The notes beneath the pieces were generated by a model, which made no database searches, had not been told where the DNA came from, and worked only from the letters and a program-made list of their open reading frames with translations. Positions 14,912 to 23,139 of a DNA stretch of 64,000 nucleotides are shown here, piece after piece (position 1 is the stretch's first letter; the number at the start of each line of letters is the position of its first letter). A program made the position numbers and the translations under genes. The DNA comes from Catellatospora methionotrophica (GTDB lineage Bacteria; Actinomycetota; Actinomycetes; Mycobacteriales; Micromonosporaceae), in contig NZ_JAAOTJ010000003.1 in the NCBI RefSeq assembly GCF_011297335.1, positions 248,001 to 312,000 on the forward strand, read 5' to 3'.

Positions 14912-17653
14912 CTAGCTCCTTACTAGTTTGCGGACGTCTTCGGTCCACATCTGTTGAATGACGGCACAGCCGATCAGGCTGAGCCTCCGGTCTCCCAGAT
15001 CGGGGCAGAACCTTCTCCAGAGCAGGAAGAAGACCCTCGTGTAGACCGCGATTCGCGGCCCGTCGTTGCCGCGCGGCGGGCGCAGCGTCCAGCGCGGCAG
15101 CCGGGACGCCCCGGCGACCAGCCGCAGCCGCGATCCGGAATCGGTCAGCCATCCGCTGTCCAGGGGATACAGGTTCAGAATCCGCCGCGACGGCAGCACG
15201 ATGTCGCCCTGCTGGACGGCCCGCCGCAACAGCACGCCGCCGACCAGCAGGACCGCGGCGAACCCCGTCAGCAGCCAGCCCGTCGGCACACCCAGCAGCA
15301 CCAGCGACAGCAGCGCGCAGACCACCGTGATGGTGATCGACAACGTCGCGGCGACGTCGGAGAACACCAGCTCGTGCCGCATCCGCCGGATGGGCGAGGT
15401 GTAGGCGAGGATGGCCAGGTGCGGGAACTCCGCCCGCTGCTCCCGGGACAGCCCGCGCAGGTACGGCAGCGCCACCGCCAGCGTCGCGGCGAACCGGGTC
15501 CCCCTGATCGGCCACGCGTCCGCCCACGGCTCGTGCGGGTACCGGAAGGAACGCGGCTTGCGGCCCGCCAGACCACGTTCGCTGCGCAGGGTCGTCGCGA
15601 ACAGTGACGAGCGCAGCGCCGTCTCGGCGACGATCGCCGCGAGCCGCGGTTCGCCGTTGATCTCCTCCTGCTCCAGGCGCTCGCCGACGGAGGGCTCGTA
15701 CAGCGCCACGATGGCGTCCTCGGTGCCGCTGTCCAGCAGGATCGGAGCGATCGCCGTCTGGCGACTCAGCCGCAGCGCGAGTTCGGCGTCGAGCCGTGCC
15801 GCCTGCAGGATCGACAGTCCGGCGCCGCCGACCGCGTCGCCGAACTCCCCGAGCACGGTGATCTCGGCCGGCTGGTCCAGTGCGGCCATGACGTGTTCGT
15901 AGTCCACGAGGACCGAGACCAGGTCCCGGAAGAGGTTGATGTTCCGCTGGTCAGCGCGCCACTGACCGCAGAAGAACCGGATCCGCTCGACGAAATCCGG
16001 CAGGTAGTAGGCCTGGGTCTCCAGCATCGCCCGGGCGTAGTACCTGCCCACGAAGGCGCTGTTGCCGAGGTCCCGCAGCAGGTCGGGCAGCTGCGAGGTG
16101 TTCCTGCTGGCCATCAGGCCACAGGCGAGGTAGAAGCCCTCGAGATAGCTCAGCGGATGCAGGCGGAGGTTGCTCAGCAGCTGCTGCGCGTCCCGGCGGC
16201 CGTTGATCGACGAGAGCGAGCAGGCCAGGAAGTAGTCGAGGAACGACCGGTGGATGAACTGCCAGACACCGTCGAACTCGTTCCATTCGATGATGCCGGT
16301 GTCCTTGGCCAGTTCCATGAGCGCCTGCTGTCGGGGTTGCCCGACCCTGGTCAGCTGGTCGGCGAACTGGAGCAGGACCGCTTCGCTGATGTGGTTGAAG
16401 GGCTGCTGGAGCCGGACGTGCTCGGCCGCGACGTCGATGAAGAAGCGCCGGCGGATCTGCCGGAACGGCCTCGTCGAGTTCACCAATGGCGCGTCGGTCC
16501 CCCGGGTACGGGTCATCAGGTAGTCGATGACGTCGCTGAAGAAGGCGGCGCGCGTGTCGGGCTGAGAGGAGTCGTTGTCCCGGCCCAGTTCCCGCAGACG
16601 GAGGTGATGGTTGACGTACAACGCCAGGGCCAGCGGGTTGGTGCACGTCTCCATGAGCGTGGGATTGATCCTCAGCTGCGAGAAGATCCTCCTGGCCTCC
16701 TCGTGTGCGCGGATCCCCTGGCCGTAGGGATAACGCAGCAGGAAGGAGTAGATCGCCGCGGGACTGAACGGCTTCAGCTCGACCGCCGCGATGTCCGGGA
16801 TCTCGCCGCCCAGCAGCCGTGGCGCGAAGTCGAGCGCCTGGCGACGACTCGCGATGACCAGGAGGTTCGGGCCGGCGGCGTGGTGCAGGAACTGCCCGAG
16901 CGCGACGATGAACTCCTCGACCGCCTGGATCTTGTCGCTGGCGACCTCGTCGAGCCCGTCGAGCAGGACGATGACCCCGTTTCGCTCGTTCTGCGCGAAG
17001 GTGCTCGGCAGGGCGTCCGAGTCGAACATGTTGAGCGGGCGGACGAACGTCTCCCGGAACCAGTTGGTCAGCGCCTCGGCGGCCTGACCGGGGTGCATCC
17101 TGTCCGCGTCCTGTCCGAGATGAGGAACGATCTGCTGCAACGTCAGATACATGGGCAGGCGGATGCGCTCCTTGCCTTTCATGATCCGAAAGCTGGACGT
17201 GCGCAACAACCGGTACAGCAGAGCGCTTTTCCCGGTTCCCGGGTCGCCGTGCAGAAGCAGCGCCCCGTTCTTCTCGAGGATCTGCAAGGCCTCCGACATC
17301 TGCCCCGCACGCAGTTCGAGAGGGATGTAGCACCTGTCGATGGACAGCGTCACCCGGCCCGGAACGGTCAGTTTCTCGTACCTGTTGAACAGGGCACGGC
17401 CGTAGATGTCCAGGGCGTAGAAGCCCAGCCATTGACGTCGCAGAGCCCGGCCGAGGAAATGCGACATGGCGCGGAAGATCCAGGTGCGGGCGGCAGAGGT
17501 GACCTCGTCGGTATTCGAGGTCTCGTCGGCTCGCCTGCGCCGAATCAGCCCCAGGATCAACCTGGCGGCGGTGCCGGCGGCGACCGCGCCCAGACTCACC
17601 ATCGTCGCCATGCCAGGAGTCGAGGAAAGCGTTTCTTTGAGCCAGTTCTGCAC
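14912..17653 (-). CDS. Membrane-anchored NACHT-type STAND NTPase
   Basis: 913 residues from the GTG at 17653, chosen because AAGGGA lies eight bases upstream (GTG at 17659 and starts further up are possible). An N-terminal TM helix at about 16-37 is followed by basic RRRR. The NTPase has Walker A GALLLHGDPGTGKS (about 132-143) and Walker B GVIVLLDGLDEVAS (about 226-239), the DGLDE form typical of NACHT. A winged-helix-like IHRSFLDYFLA segment closes the STAND core. A long helical sensor-like region follows, and two further TM helices lie at about 766-812. NACHT proteins in bacteria often sense phage or damage and trigger an effector. Here the only linked gene is a UMP kinase. Confidence 0.88.
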   Translation of the reverse strand: MQNWLKETLSSTPGMATMVSLGAVAAGTAARLILGLIRRRRADETSNTDEVTSAARTWIFRAMSHFLGRALRRQWLGFYALDIYGRALFNRYEKLTVPGRVTLSIDRCYIPLELRAGQMSEALQILEKNGALLLHGDPGTGKSALLYRLLRTSSFRIMKGKERIRLPMYLTLQQIVPHLGQDADRMHPGQAAEALTNWFRETFVRPLNMFDSDALPSTFAQNERNGVIVLLDGLDEVASDKIQAVEEFIVALGQFLHHAAGPNLLVIASRRQALDFAPRLLGGEIPDIAAVELKPFSPAAIYSFLLRYPYGQGIRAHEEARRIFSQLRINPTLMETCTNPLALALYVNHHLRLRELGRDNDSSQPDTRAAFFSDVIDYLMTRTRGTDAPLVNSTRPFRQIRRRFFIDVAAEHVRLQQPFNHISEAVLLQFADQLTRVGQPRQQALMELAKDTGIIEWNEFDGVWQFIHRSFLDYFLACSLSSINGRRDAQQLLSNLRLHPLSYLEGFYLACGLMASRNTSQLPDLLRDLGNSAFVGRYYARAMLETQAYYLPDFVERIRFFCGQWRADQRNINLFRDLVSVLVDYEHVMAALDQPAEITVLGEFGDAVGGAGLSILQAARLDAELALRLSRQTAIAPILLDSGTEDAIVALYEPSVGERLEQEEINGEPRLAAIVAETALRSSLFATTLRSERGLAGRKPRSFRYPHEPWADAWPIRGTRFAATLAVALPYLRGLSREQRAEFPHLAILAYTSPIRRMRHELVFSDVAATLSITITVVCALLSLVLLGVPTGWLLTGFAAVLLVGGVLLRRAVQQGDIVLPSRRILNLYPLDSGWLTDSGSRLRLVAGASRLPRWTLRPPRGNDGPRIAVYTRVFFLLWRRFCPDLGDRRLSLIGCAVIQQMWTEDVRKLVRS

Positions 17654-17810
17654 TCGCACCGTCCCTTGGCACACGATCACCGATTGGCAGCCAAATGACA
17701 TGCTGCTGTCTCGTAGACCACGCCACCATCCACCATGCGTATTGATCCACATCACTCACTGTGCAAAGTGGTGATCGGCGGATCGCGCGGGGCGGGCAGG
17801 CGCCGTACGC

Positions 17811-18965
17811 TCACCCGGCCTTGCGGTTGATGAACTCCGGGTACAGGGCGGTGAACTCGCCGAGCTTGTCCAGCGAGGCGGCCTTGAACATCAGCTTGGA
17901 CTTGTCATTGAGGTCCTCGAACGACTCGTTGCCGACCTTGTAGCCGTTGTACCAGCCCGCGTTCGTCTTCAGCGAGACGAGGTCCACGGCGGCGAGGTCC
18001 TGCAGCGCGAAGAAGAAGTCGATGACTTCCATGCCCTGGGGCAGGCTGAGCAGCATCGACTCGCCCGCGGCCCGGATCAGGTCGTTCACCTTGCCGATGT
18101 CGGTGAGCACCCCGGCCGAGGTCGCCTTGCTCACCATCGCCTGGATGAGCTGCTGCTGGTGGCGCTGGCGGCCGTAGTCGGCGGAGCCGTCGGGCAGGTA
18201 GCGCTGGCGGGCGAAGTCCAGCGCCTCCCACGCCTGCATGTCGCGGCAGCCCTTGCGGTGCACGAAGCGCTTGTTGCCGGTGCGGTCGGTGTACTGGTCG
18301 GCCTCGGTGGCGTCGGCGATGCCGCCGATGTACTTCGGCTTGCCCTTGACCACGAAGTGGTGGATGGACTTGGTGTCGGCCTCCACGCACATCCGCACGC
18401 TGCCCAGCGCTTCGATGATCTTGTTGAACCCGCCGAAGTCGATGACGGCCGCCGCCTCGAAGGTGATCCCGGTGAGCTTGCTGACCGTCTGCGTGGCCGT
18501 CTTCAGCCCGCCGCGCCAGTCGCCCTGCGGGCCGAGCCCGGCCTGGAACGCGCCGTTCACCTTCCGGTAGCCCTTGCCGGGGATCTCCACCCGTACGTCA
18601 CGCGGCACCGACATCAGGTAGGCCTCCCGATGCGTGCCGGACACGTGCACGATGATGATCGTGTCGGAGCGGGCGTCGTCGGCCTTCTGCCCGGGGCGGG
18701 TGTCGATGCCGAGCAGCAGCACGTCGAATGCCCCCCGCAGCGCCTTGGCATCCGGTGCGGCCTGCCCCGACGGTCCGGCCAGGACGTCGGAGCCGGCCAG
18801 GTCGACGGACTCCTCCAGGGTGCCGACGACCGAGCGCAGCAGCACCATGCTGGTTCCGGCGATCATCATCAGCACCGCGCCGAACGTCAGCACGAGCTTG
18901 GCCCACAGCGGCGCCTTGCGGCGGGCGGCGGGCTTTGCGGAGGTACGGGGGTGGCGCTGGGACAC
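17811..18965 (-). CDS. LytR-CpsA-Psr (LCP) family cell-wall glycopolymer ligase
   Basis: 384 residues from a GTG with AGAGGA upstream. One N-terminal TM segment (LWAKLVLTFGAVLMMIAGTSMVLL) anchors an extracellular LCP domain: DVLLLGIDTRPGQKADDARSDTIIIV, LMSVPRDVRVEIPGKGYRKVNGAF, and EALDFARQRYLPDGSADYGRQRHQQQLI. The Arg/Asp residues that bind the polyprenyl pyrophosphate are in these blocks. LCP enzymes attach teichoic acid-like or arabinogalactan polymers to peptidoglycan. The gene is divergent from the second GNAT-DUF402 gene. Confidence 0.93.
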   Translation of the reverse strand: MSQRHPRTSAKPAARRKAPLWAKLVLTFGAVLMMIAGTSMVLLRSVVGTLEESVDLAGSDVLAGPSGQAAPDAKALRGAFDVLLLGIDTRPGQKADDARSDTIIIVHVSGTHREAYLMSVPRDVRVEIPGKGYRKVNGAFQAGLGPQGDWRGGLKTATQTVSKLTGITFEAAAVIDFGGFNKIIEALGSVRMCVEADTKSIHHFVVKGKPKYIGGIADATEADQYTDRTGNKRFVHRKGCRDMQAWEALDFARQRYLPDGSADYGRQRHQQQLIQAMVSKATSAGVLTDIGKVNDLIRAAGESMLLSLPQGMEVIDFFFALQDLAAVDLVSLKTNAGWYNGYKVGNESFEDLNDKSKLMFKAASLDKLGEFTALYPEFINRKAG

Positions 18966-19159
18966 GGGGGTGGTCCTCTCCACGGGCGGCGCGGGGCACC
19001 TGCTCCCCGTGCAGACGCGTTCAACCAACGTAGATGTTGCGCGCCGGCACGGCGAGGTCCGTCCCACGTCCGCATCGCGACAGGGTGCCGCTCGTCACCC
19101 TGCGGGGCGGGTAGGGCATCCTCGACACCGAAGCGAACCGAGCCGAGGGGGGCCGTGCC

Positions 19160-20125
19160 GTGCCGCAGGTGCGCATCGCGCTGGAGGACGCCGACGACCC
19201 GGTGTCGCGGGAGCTGACCGCGGAGTTCTTCGCCGACATCGCCGCCCGCTACGGCGACGCCGCCAGCCCTCCCCCACTCGACCTCGCCGAGCTGCGCGCC
19301 CCCGACGGCACCTGGCTGGTGATGTACGACGACGGCGAGCCGATCGGCTGCGGCGGCCTGCGCCGCTGCGACGATCACACCGCCGAGGTACGGCGGCTGT
19401 TCCTGCGCCCGGCCGCGCGGGGCCGCAAGCTGGCTCGCACGCTGATGGCCGAGCTGGAGGACGTGGCCCGCCGCCGCGGCTACCGACGCATCCGCCTCGA
19501 CACCGGCGATCGGCAGCCCGAGGCGCTGCGCATCTACCTGACCAGCGGCTACCACGAGATCGACGACTACAACGGCAACCCCCGCGCCCGGCACTGGCTG
19601 GAGAAGGACCTGATGCCGCGGCCCGGTGACGTGCGCGTGATCGCCCGCAAGTACGACGGGCGCCTGCACTGGCACGCCACCCTGCCCCGCCTCGGCGAGG
19701 ACGAGCACGGGGTCTGGCTGGGCGCGACCGCGTACACGCCGTGGCGGCGCGGCGCGGAACCGGCCGTGTTCATCCCGGCCACTCACGTGGTGCTGATCCC
19801 GCACTCCGGCGACTGGGTCGCCGCGTTCAACGCGGCCCCGTTCCGCACCGAGATCTACATCGACGTGTCGGACCGGCCCGTGTGGCACGGCCCCGACGAG
19901 GTCGTCTCCATCGACCTGGACCTCGACGTCGTACGCCGCCGGGAGTCCGGCGAGGTGGCGCTGCTCGACGAGGACGAGTTCGACGAGCACCGGGTCGCGT
20001 TCGGCTACCCCGACGACGTGGTCGCCGGGGCGCGCCGCACCGCCGAGGAGTTGCTCGCCGCCGTACGCGCCCACGCCGAGCCGTTCGGCAAGGCGAGCGC
20101 GCCGTGGCTGGAGCGGATGGGCTGA
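19160..20125 (+). CDS. GNAT acetyltransferase-DUF402 fusion, copy 2
   Basis: 321 residues with the same order as the copy at 13203-14171. The GNAT half has GCGGLRRCDDHTAEVRRLFL and RPAARGRKLARTLMAELEDV. The DUF402 half has RKYDGRLHWHATLPRLGEDEHGVW, FRTEIYIDVSDRPVWHGPDE and LDLDVVRRRESGEVALLDEDEF. By eye roughly half of all residues are identical between the two copies, most in the DUF402 half. GTG start after GAGGGGGG. Only 7 bases separate its stop from that of the convergent TetR gene. Function unknown; joining an acetyltransferase to a probable phosphohydrolase fold suggests two steps on one small substrate. Confidence 0.82.
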   Translation: MPQVRIALEDADDPVSRELTAEFFADIAARYGDAASPPPLDLAELRAPDGTWLVMYDDGEPIGCGGLRRCDDHTAEVRRLFLRPAARGRKLARTLMAELEDVARRRGYRRIRLDTGDRQPEALRIYLTSGYHEIDDYNGNPRARHWLEKDLMPRPGDVRVIARKYDGRLHWHATLPRLGEDEHGVWLGATAYTPWRRGAEPAVFIPATHVVLIPHSGDWVAAFNAAPFRTEIYIDVSDRPVWHGPDEVVSIDLDLDVVRRRESGEVALLDEDEFDEHRVAFGYPDDVVAGARRTAEELLAAVRAHAEPFGKASAPWLERMG

Positions 20126-20132
20126 CCGGGTC

Positions 20133-20687
20133 TCAGGGGCGGTCGGCGGTCAGGTAGCGCTGGATCGTCGGGCCGAGCCAGGAGACGAGGTCGTCCTCGG
20201 ACATCGCGACCACCGGTGGGAACAGCAGGATGTAGCGGGCGAGCCCGATGCCGAGCATCTGGGCGCTGACCATCGCGGCCCGCACCGGCGCGCTCGCGGG
20301 GTCGCCGGTGAGCGCTGCGATCCTCGGGGCGAGCTGCCCGGCGAAGATCTCGCGCATGCGTTCGGCCGCGCCGTCGTTGGTGATGCCGGTGCGCAGCAGC
20401 ACCTGCAGCGACTCCCCGGCCTCCCACTGGCGCAGGAAGTGCCGGACGAACGCCGCCCCGAGCTGCTCGGGCGCGACGCCGGCGAGGGCGTCGAAGCGCA
20501 GGTCGAACTCGGCCGCCGCGGCGAACAGCTTCTCCTTGCTGCCGTAGTAGCGCATCACCATGGCCGGGTCGATCTTGGCGTCGGCGGCGATGGACCGGAT
20601 GGTGGCCCGCTCGTAGCCGTCGGCGGCGAACCGCTCACGGGCCGCCGCGAGGATGATCGACTTGGTTTCCGCCGAGGTGCGCCGCAT
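20133..20687 (-). CDS. TetR-family repressor of the adjacent flavin monooxygenase
   Basis: 184 residues from ATG 20687. The N-terminal HTH reads AARERFAADGYERATIRSIAADAKIDPAMVMRYYGSKEKLF, the TetR signature. The C-terminal ligand-binding part ends in YLTADRP. There is no Shine-Dalgarno before this ATG; the base next to it begins a 30-bp operator, so a leaderless or very short transcript is likely. An upstream start at 20723 would place coding sequence over the operator and is less likely. The gene is divergent from the monooxygenase and two matched operators lie between them, so it probably represses both. Confidence 0.92.
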   Translation of the reverse strand: MRRTSAETKSIILAAARERFAADGYERATIRSIAADAKIDPAMVMRYYGSKEKLFAAAAEFDLRFDALAGVAPEQLGAAFVRHFLRQWEAGESLQVLLRTGITNDGAAERMREIFAGQLAPRIAALTGDPASAPVRAAMVSAQMLGIGLARYILLFPPVVAMSEDDLVSWLGPTIQRYLTADRP

Positions 20688-20717
20688 GTCAACGACTGTA
20701 GGCCAACACTTGTTGAC
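20688..20717. promoter_or_regulatory. TetR operator 1
   Basis: 30-bp imperfect palindrome with GTCAAC at the left end, GTTGAC at the right end and centre GGCC; 24 of 30 positions are symmetric. It abuts the TetR start codon, so binding there would block the repressor's own transcription. It shares ends, length and centre with the site at 20747-20776. Confidence 0.75.
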
Positions 20718-20746
20718 AAGCAAGCCGGGCCAGGTCTACCGTCGAA

Positions 20747-20776
20747 GTCAACAGATGTTGGCCAACGATCGTTGAC
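20747..20776. promoter_or_regulatory. TetR operator 2
   Basis: 30-bp palindrome GTCAAC...TGTTGGCCAAC...GTTGAC, the same design as operator 1. It ends 12 bases before the monooxygenase start codon, overlapping its promoter/leader. Two identical-length sites 59 bp apart, centre to centre, flank the two divergent start regions. Confidence 0.75.
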
Positions 20777-20788
20777 CTGGAGGAGACC

Positions 20789-21937
20789 ATGTCCACCCCG
20801 ACCACCGACGTGCTCATCGTCGGCGCCGGCCCCGCCGGCCTCACCGCCGCCGTCGCGCTCACCCAGCGCGGACACACCGTCACCGTCGTCGACACCCAGG
20901 CCGAGGGCGCCAACACGTCCCGCGCCGCCGTCGTGCACGCCCGCACCCTCGAAGTGCTCCAGCCCTACGGCGTCGCGGCGATGCTCGAAGCCCAGGGCAT
21001 CCCCGCGTCCCGGTTCACCATCCGCGACCGCGACCGGCTGCTGGTCGCGGTGCCGTTCGGCGGGCTGCCCACACCCTTCCCGCACACCCTGATGATCTCC
21101 CAGGCCCAGACCGAGGCCGCACTGCTCACGCGGCTGCGCGAACTCGGCGGCAGCGTGCTGCGGCCCGCCACGGTGACCTCCGTCGAGCAGGACGCCACCG
21201 GCGTCACCGCGACCCTCGCCGACGGGCGCGCCGTCCGCGCGGCCTACCTCATCGGGGCCGACGGCATGCACAGCACGGTCCGCGACAGCGCCGGGATCGG
21301 GTTCACCGGCAGCAGCTACGCCGAATCCTTCTCGCTGGCCGACGTACGGCTCACCGGCGCCGTCCACGACGCCGAGGTCATCCTCTACTTCTCCCCCGCC
21401 GGGATGGTCGTCGTCGCACCGCTGCCCGACGGGACCCACCGCATCGTCGCCACCGTCGACAACGCACCCGAACACCCCGGCGTCGCCTTCGTCCAGCACC
21501 TGCTCGACACCCGCGGGCCGAAGAAGTCCCCGGTCACCGTCCACGAGGTCGTCTGGGGCTCCCGGTTCCGCGTGCACCACCGCATCGCCGACACGTTCCG
21601 CCACGGCCGGGTGCTGCTGGCCGGCGACGCCGCCCACGTCCACTCACCGGCCGGCGGGCAGGGCATGAACCTCGGCATCGACGACGCGGCAGCCCTGGGC
21701 GAGACGCTGTCGCGCGTGCTCGGCGGCGCGAGCCCCGACCTGCTCGACGGATACGCGACCACGCACCGCGCGCACGCCCGCAAGGTCGTCGCGCTCGCCG
21801 ACCGGCTCACCGGCCTGGCCACCGTACGCGCGGCCTGGCGACCGGCCCGCAACCTGCTCCTCGGGCTGCTCGGCCGCCTGCCCGCCTTCCGCAACCGCCT
21901 GGCCTGGCAGCTGGCCGGACTGGACCGCCGCCGATGA
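20789..21937 (+). CDS. FAD-dependent aromatic monooxygenase
   Basis: 382 residues. The p-hydroxybenzoate-hydroxylase-like fold is shown by DVLIVGAGPAGLTAAVAL (FAD Rossmann, residues 7-24), the DG motif YLIGADGMHSTVRDSAGI near 154-171, and GRVLLAGDAAHVHSPAGGQGMNLGIDDAAALGE (FAD ribityl-binding GD). It hydroxylates an aromatic or polyketide-like substrate with NAD(P)H and O2; it lacks the C-terminal thioredoxin-like domain of the PheA class. ATG after GGAGGAG. Probably induced when the divergent TetR binds its ligand, as in detoxification of antibiotics or phenols. Confidence 0.9.
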   Translation: MSTPTTDVLIVGAGPAGLTAAVALTQRGHTVTVVDTQAEGANTSRAAVVHARTLEVLQPYGVAAMLEAQGIPASRFTIRDRDRLLVAVPFGGLPTPFPHTLMISQAQTEAALLTRLRELGGSVLRPATVTSVEQDATGVTATLADGRAVRAAYLIGADGMHSTVRDSAGIGFTGSSYAESFSLADVRLTGAVHDAEVILYFSPAGMVVVAPLPDGTHRIVATVDNAPEHPGVAFVQHLLDTRGPKKSPVTVHEVVWGSRFRVHHRIADTFRHGRVLLAGDAAHVHSPAGGQGMNLGIDDAAALGETLSRVLGGASPDLLDGYATTHRAHARKVVALADRLTGLATVRAAWRPARNLLLGLLGRLPAFRNRLAWQLAGLDRRR

Positions 21938-21986
21938 GCCCGGCGGACTGGACCGCCGCCGTCCTCGACGCGCGTGGCCTGCGGCG

Positions 21987-22688
21987 CTAGACGCGCAGCC
22001 GCAGGCCAGGCTGGGCCAGCAGGACGGGGCAGCCCGCGAAACGGGCGGCCTCATCGAGCAGGCGCTCGTGGTCCAACCAGGAACGCAGGTGTGTCAGCAC
22101 CAGCAGCCGCGCCCCGGACCGTGCCGCGAGCCGCCCCGCGTCGCCCGCGGTGAGGTGCCGGGGCACACCCGTGTCGTCGAATCCCGCACCCTCGGCCAGC
22201 AGCACCGCACAGCCCTGCGCGAGCTCGTCCAGCGCGTCGCACGGCGCGGTGTCGCCCGAGTAGCACAGGGCGTCGCCGACCCGGAACGCGTACGCCTCGA
22301 TGCCGTGCTCGACCGCCGCGACGGTGACCTCCAGCGGCCCGAGACGCAGCGCGCCCGACGGCAGCTCGTGGAAAGCGAACTGGGGTGCGGGATGACGCCA
22401 GTTCAGTGCGTCGCGCAGGTTCGCCGGGCCGTACACGTCCAGCGGCGCGGCCCCGACCCGGTGCCGCAGGTAGGCGATCGAGCTGAGGTCCGCGCAGTGG
22501 TCCGCGTGGGCGTGCGAGATCAGCACCGCGTCCAGCGCCGCCGGATCGGCGTGCCGCTGCAACGGCCCCGCCGCACCCGTGCCCAGGTCCAGCAGCACCC
22601 GCTGCCCGTCGGCCTCCACCAGGTAGCAGGACCCGGCACTGTCCGGGCCCGGCACCGACCCGGCACACCCCACCACCGTCAGCTGCAT
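21987..22688 (-). CDS. MBL-fold metallohydrolase (RNase Z-like)
   Basis: 233 residues from ATG 22688 with GGGGAGG upstream. The metal-binding motif LISHAHADHCADL (HxHxDH) is at about 57-69; further ligands are in YSGDTAPCDALDEL and LTHLRS. MQLTVVGCAGSVPGPDSAGSCYLV is the N-terminus of the ElaC/RNase Z-like beta-lactamase-fold subgroup, but the RNase Z exosite arm is not visible. The substrate is unknown; phosphodiester or similar hydrolysis is likely. Divergent from a small leader-like protein gene. Confidence 0.88.
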   Translation of the reverse strand: MQLTVVGCAGSVPGPDSAGSCYLVEADGQRVLLDLGTGAAGPLQRHADPAALDAVLISHAHADHCADLSSIAYLRHRVGAAPLDVYGPANLRDALNWRHPAPQFAFHELPSGALRLGPLEVTVAAVEHGIEAYAFRVGDALCYSGDTAPCDALDELAQGCAVLLAEGAGFDDTGVPRHLTAGDAGRLAARSGARLLVLTHLRSWLDHERLLDEAARFAGCPVLLAQPGLRLRV

Positions 22689-22821
22689 CGTCGACCTCCC
22701 CGTCGCCGCCCACCATGATGCCGCAGACGGCGCTGTCACGTGACCGTCGTCATCGTGACCACGTGTGGACGATGTCGCACCAACGCCGCACAATGGACCA
22801 CCCAGCGAAAGGACCTTGATC

Positions 22822-23136
22822 ATGTCCCGGTTCCCTGAGGTCGTCGAGCGCATGGCGATCGATCCCGAGTTCGCCGCGCACGCCCGCGGCAACCCCGACG
22901 AGGTCACCGCCGAGTACGGTCTCAGCCCCGAGGAGGCCGCCCAGATGCTGGCGCTGACCGACGCCGGTTCGGGTGGCCCGACCGAACTCGACCAGCGGCT
23001 GTCCAAGAGCGGCATCGGCAGCGGCGGGCTGGCGGGTCTGCTGGCGGGCGTCGACCGGTCCACGAAGGATGACGAGGACACCGCTGACGGCCGGCCGCTG
23101 GGCCGCTGGGTCGGGCCGGGAGCGAACGACAGATGA
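22822..23136 (+). CDS. Small acidic protein with leader-peptide-like N-terminus
   Basis: 104 residues from ATG 22822 with GAAAGGA upstream. The N-terminal 45 residues (SRFPEVVERMAIDPEFAAHA, then GNPDEVTAEYGLSPEEAAQMLAL) form a helical unit with the D-P-E/N-P-D-E-V pattern shared by Nif11-like leader peptides and by LigA-type small subunits. After that comes a Gly-rich SGIGSGGLAGLLAG and a charged tail. No modifying enzyme gene is adjacent. It may be a small regulatory or scaffold protein, or an orphan RiPP-like precursor. Its stop is 3 bases from that of the convergent PhoU-like gene. Confidence 0.6.
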   Translation: MSRFPEVVERMAIDPEFAAHARGNPDEVTAEYGLSPEEAAQMLALTDAGSGGPTELDQRLSKSGIGSGGLAGLLAGVDRSTKDDEDTADGRPLGRWVGPGANDR

Positions 23137-23139
23137 ACA

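Noticed and set aside
14954-17698. Open frames antisense to the NACHT gene
   Set aside because: Compositionally biased translations without motifs; the NACHT frame has Walker motifs and TM helices.
20688-20723. Upstream start giving the TetR protein 12 extra residues
   Set aside because: It would place coding sequence across the 30-bp operator; MRRTSAETKSIILAAA is a normal TetR beginning.
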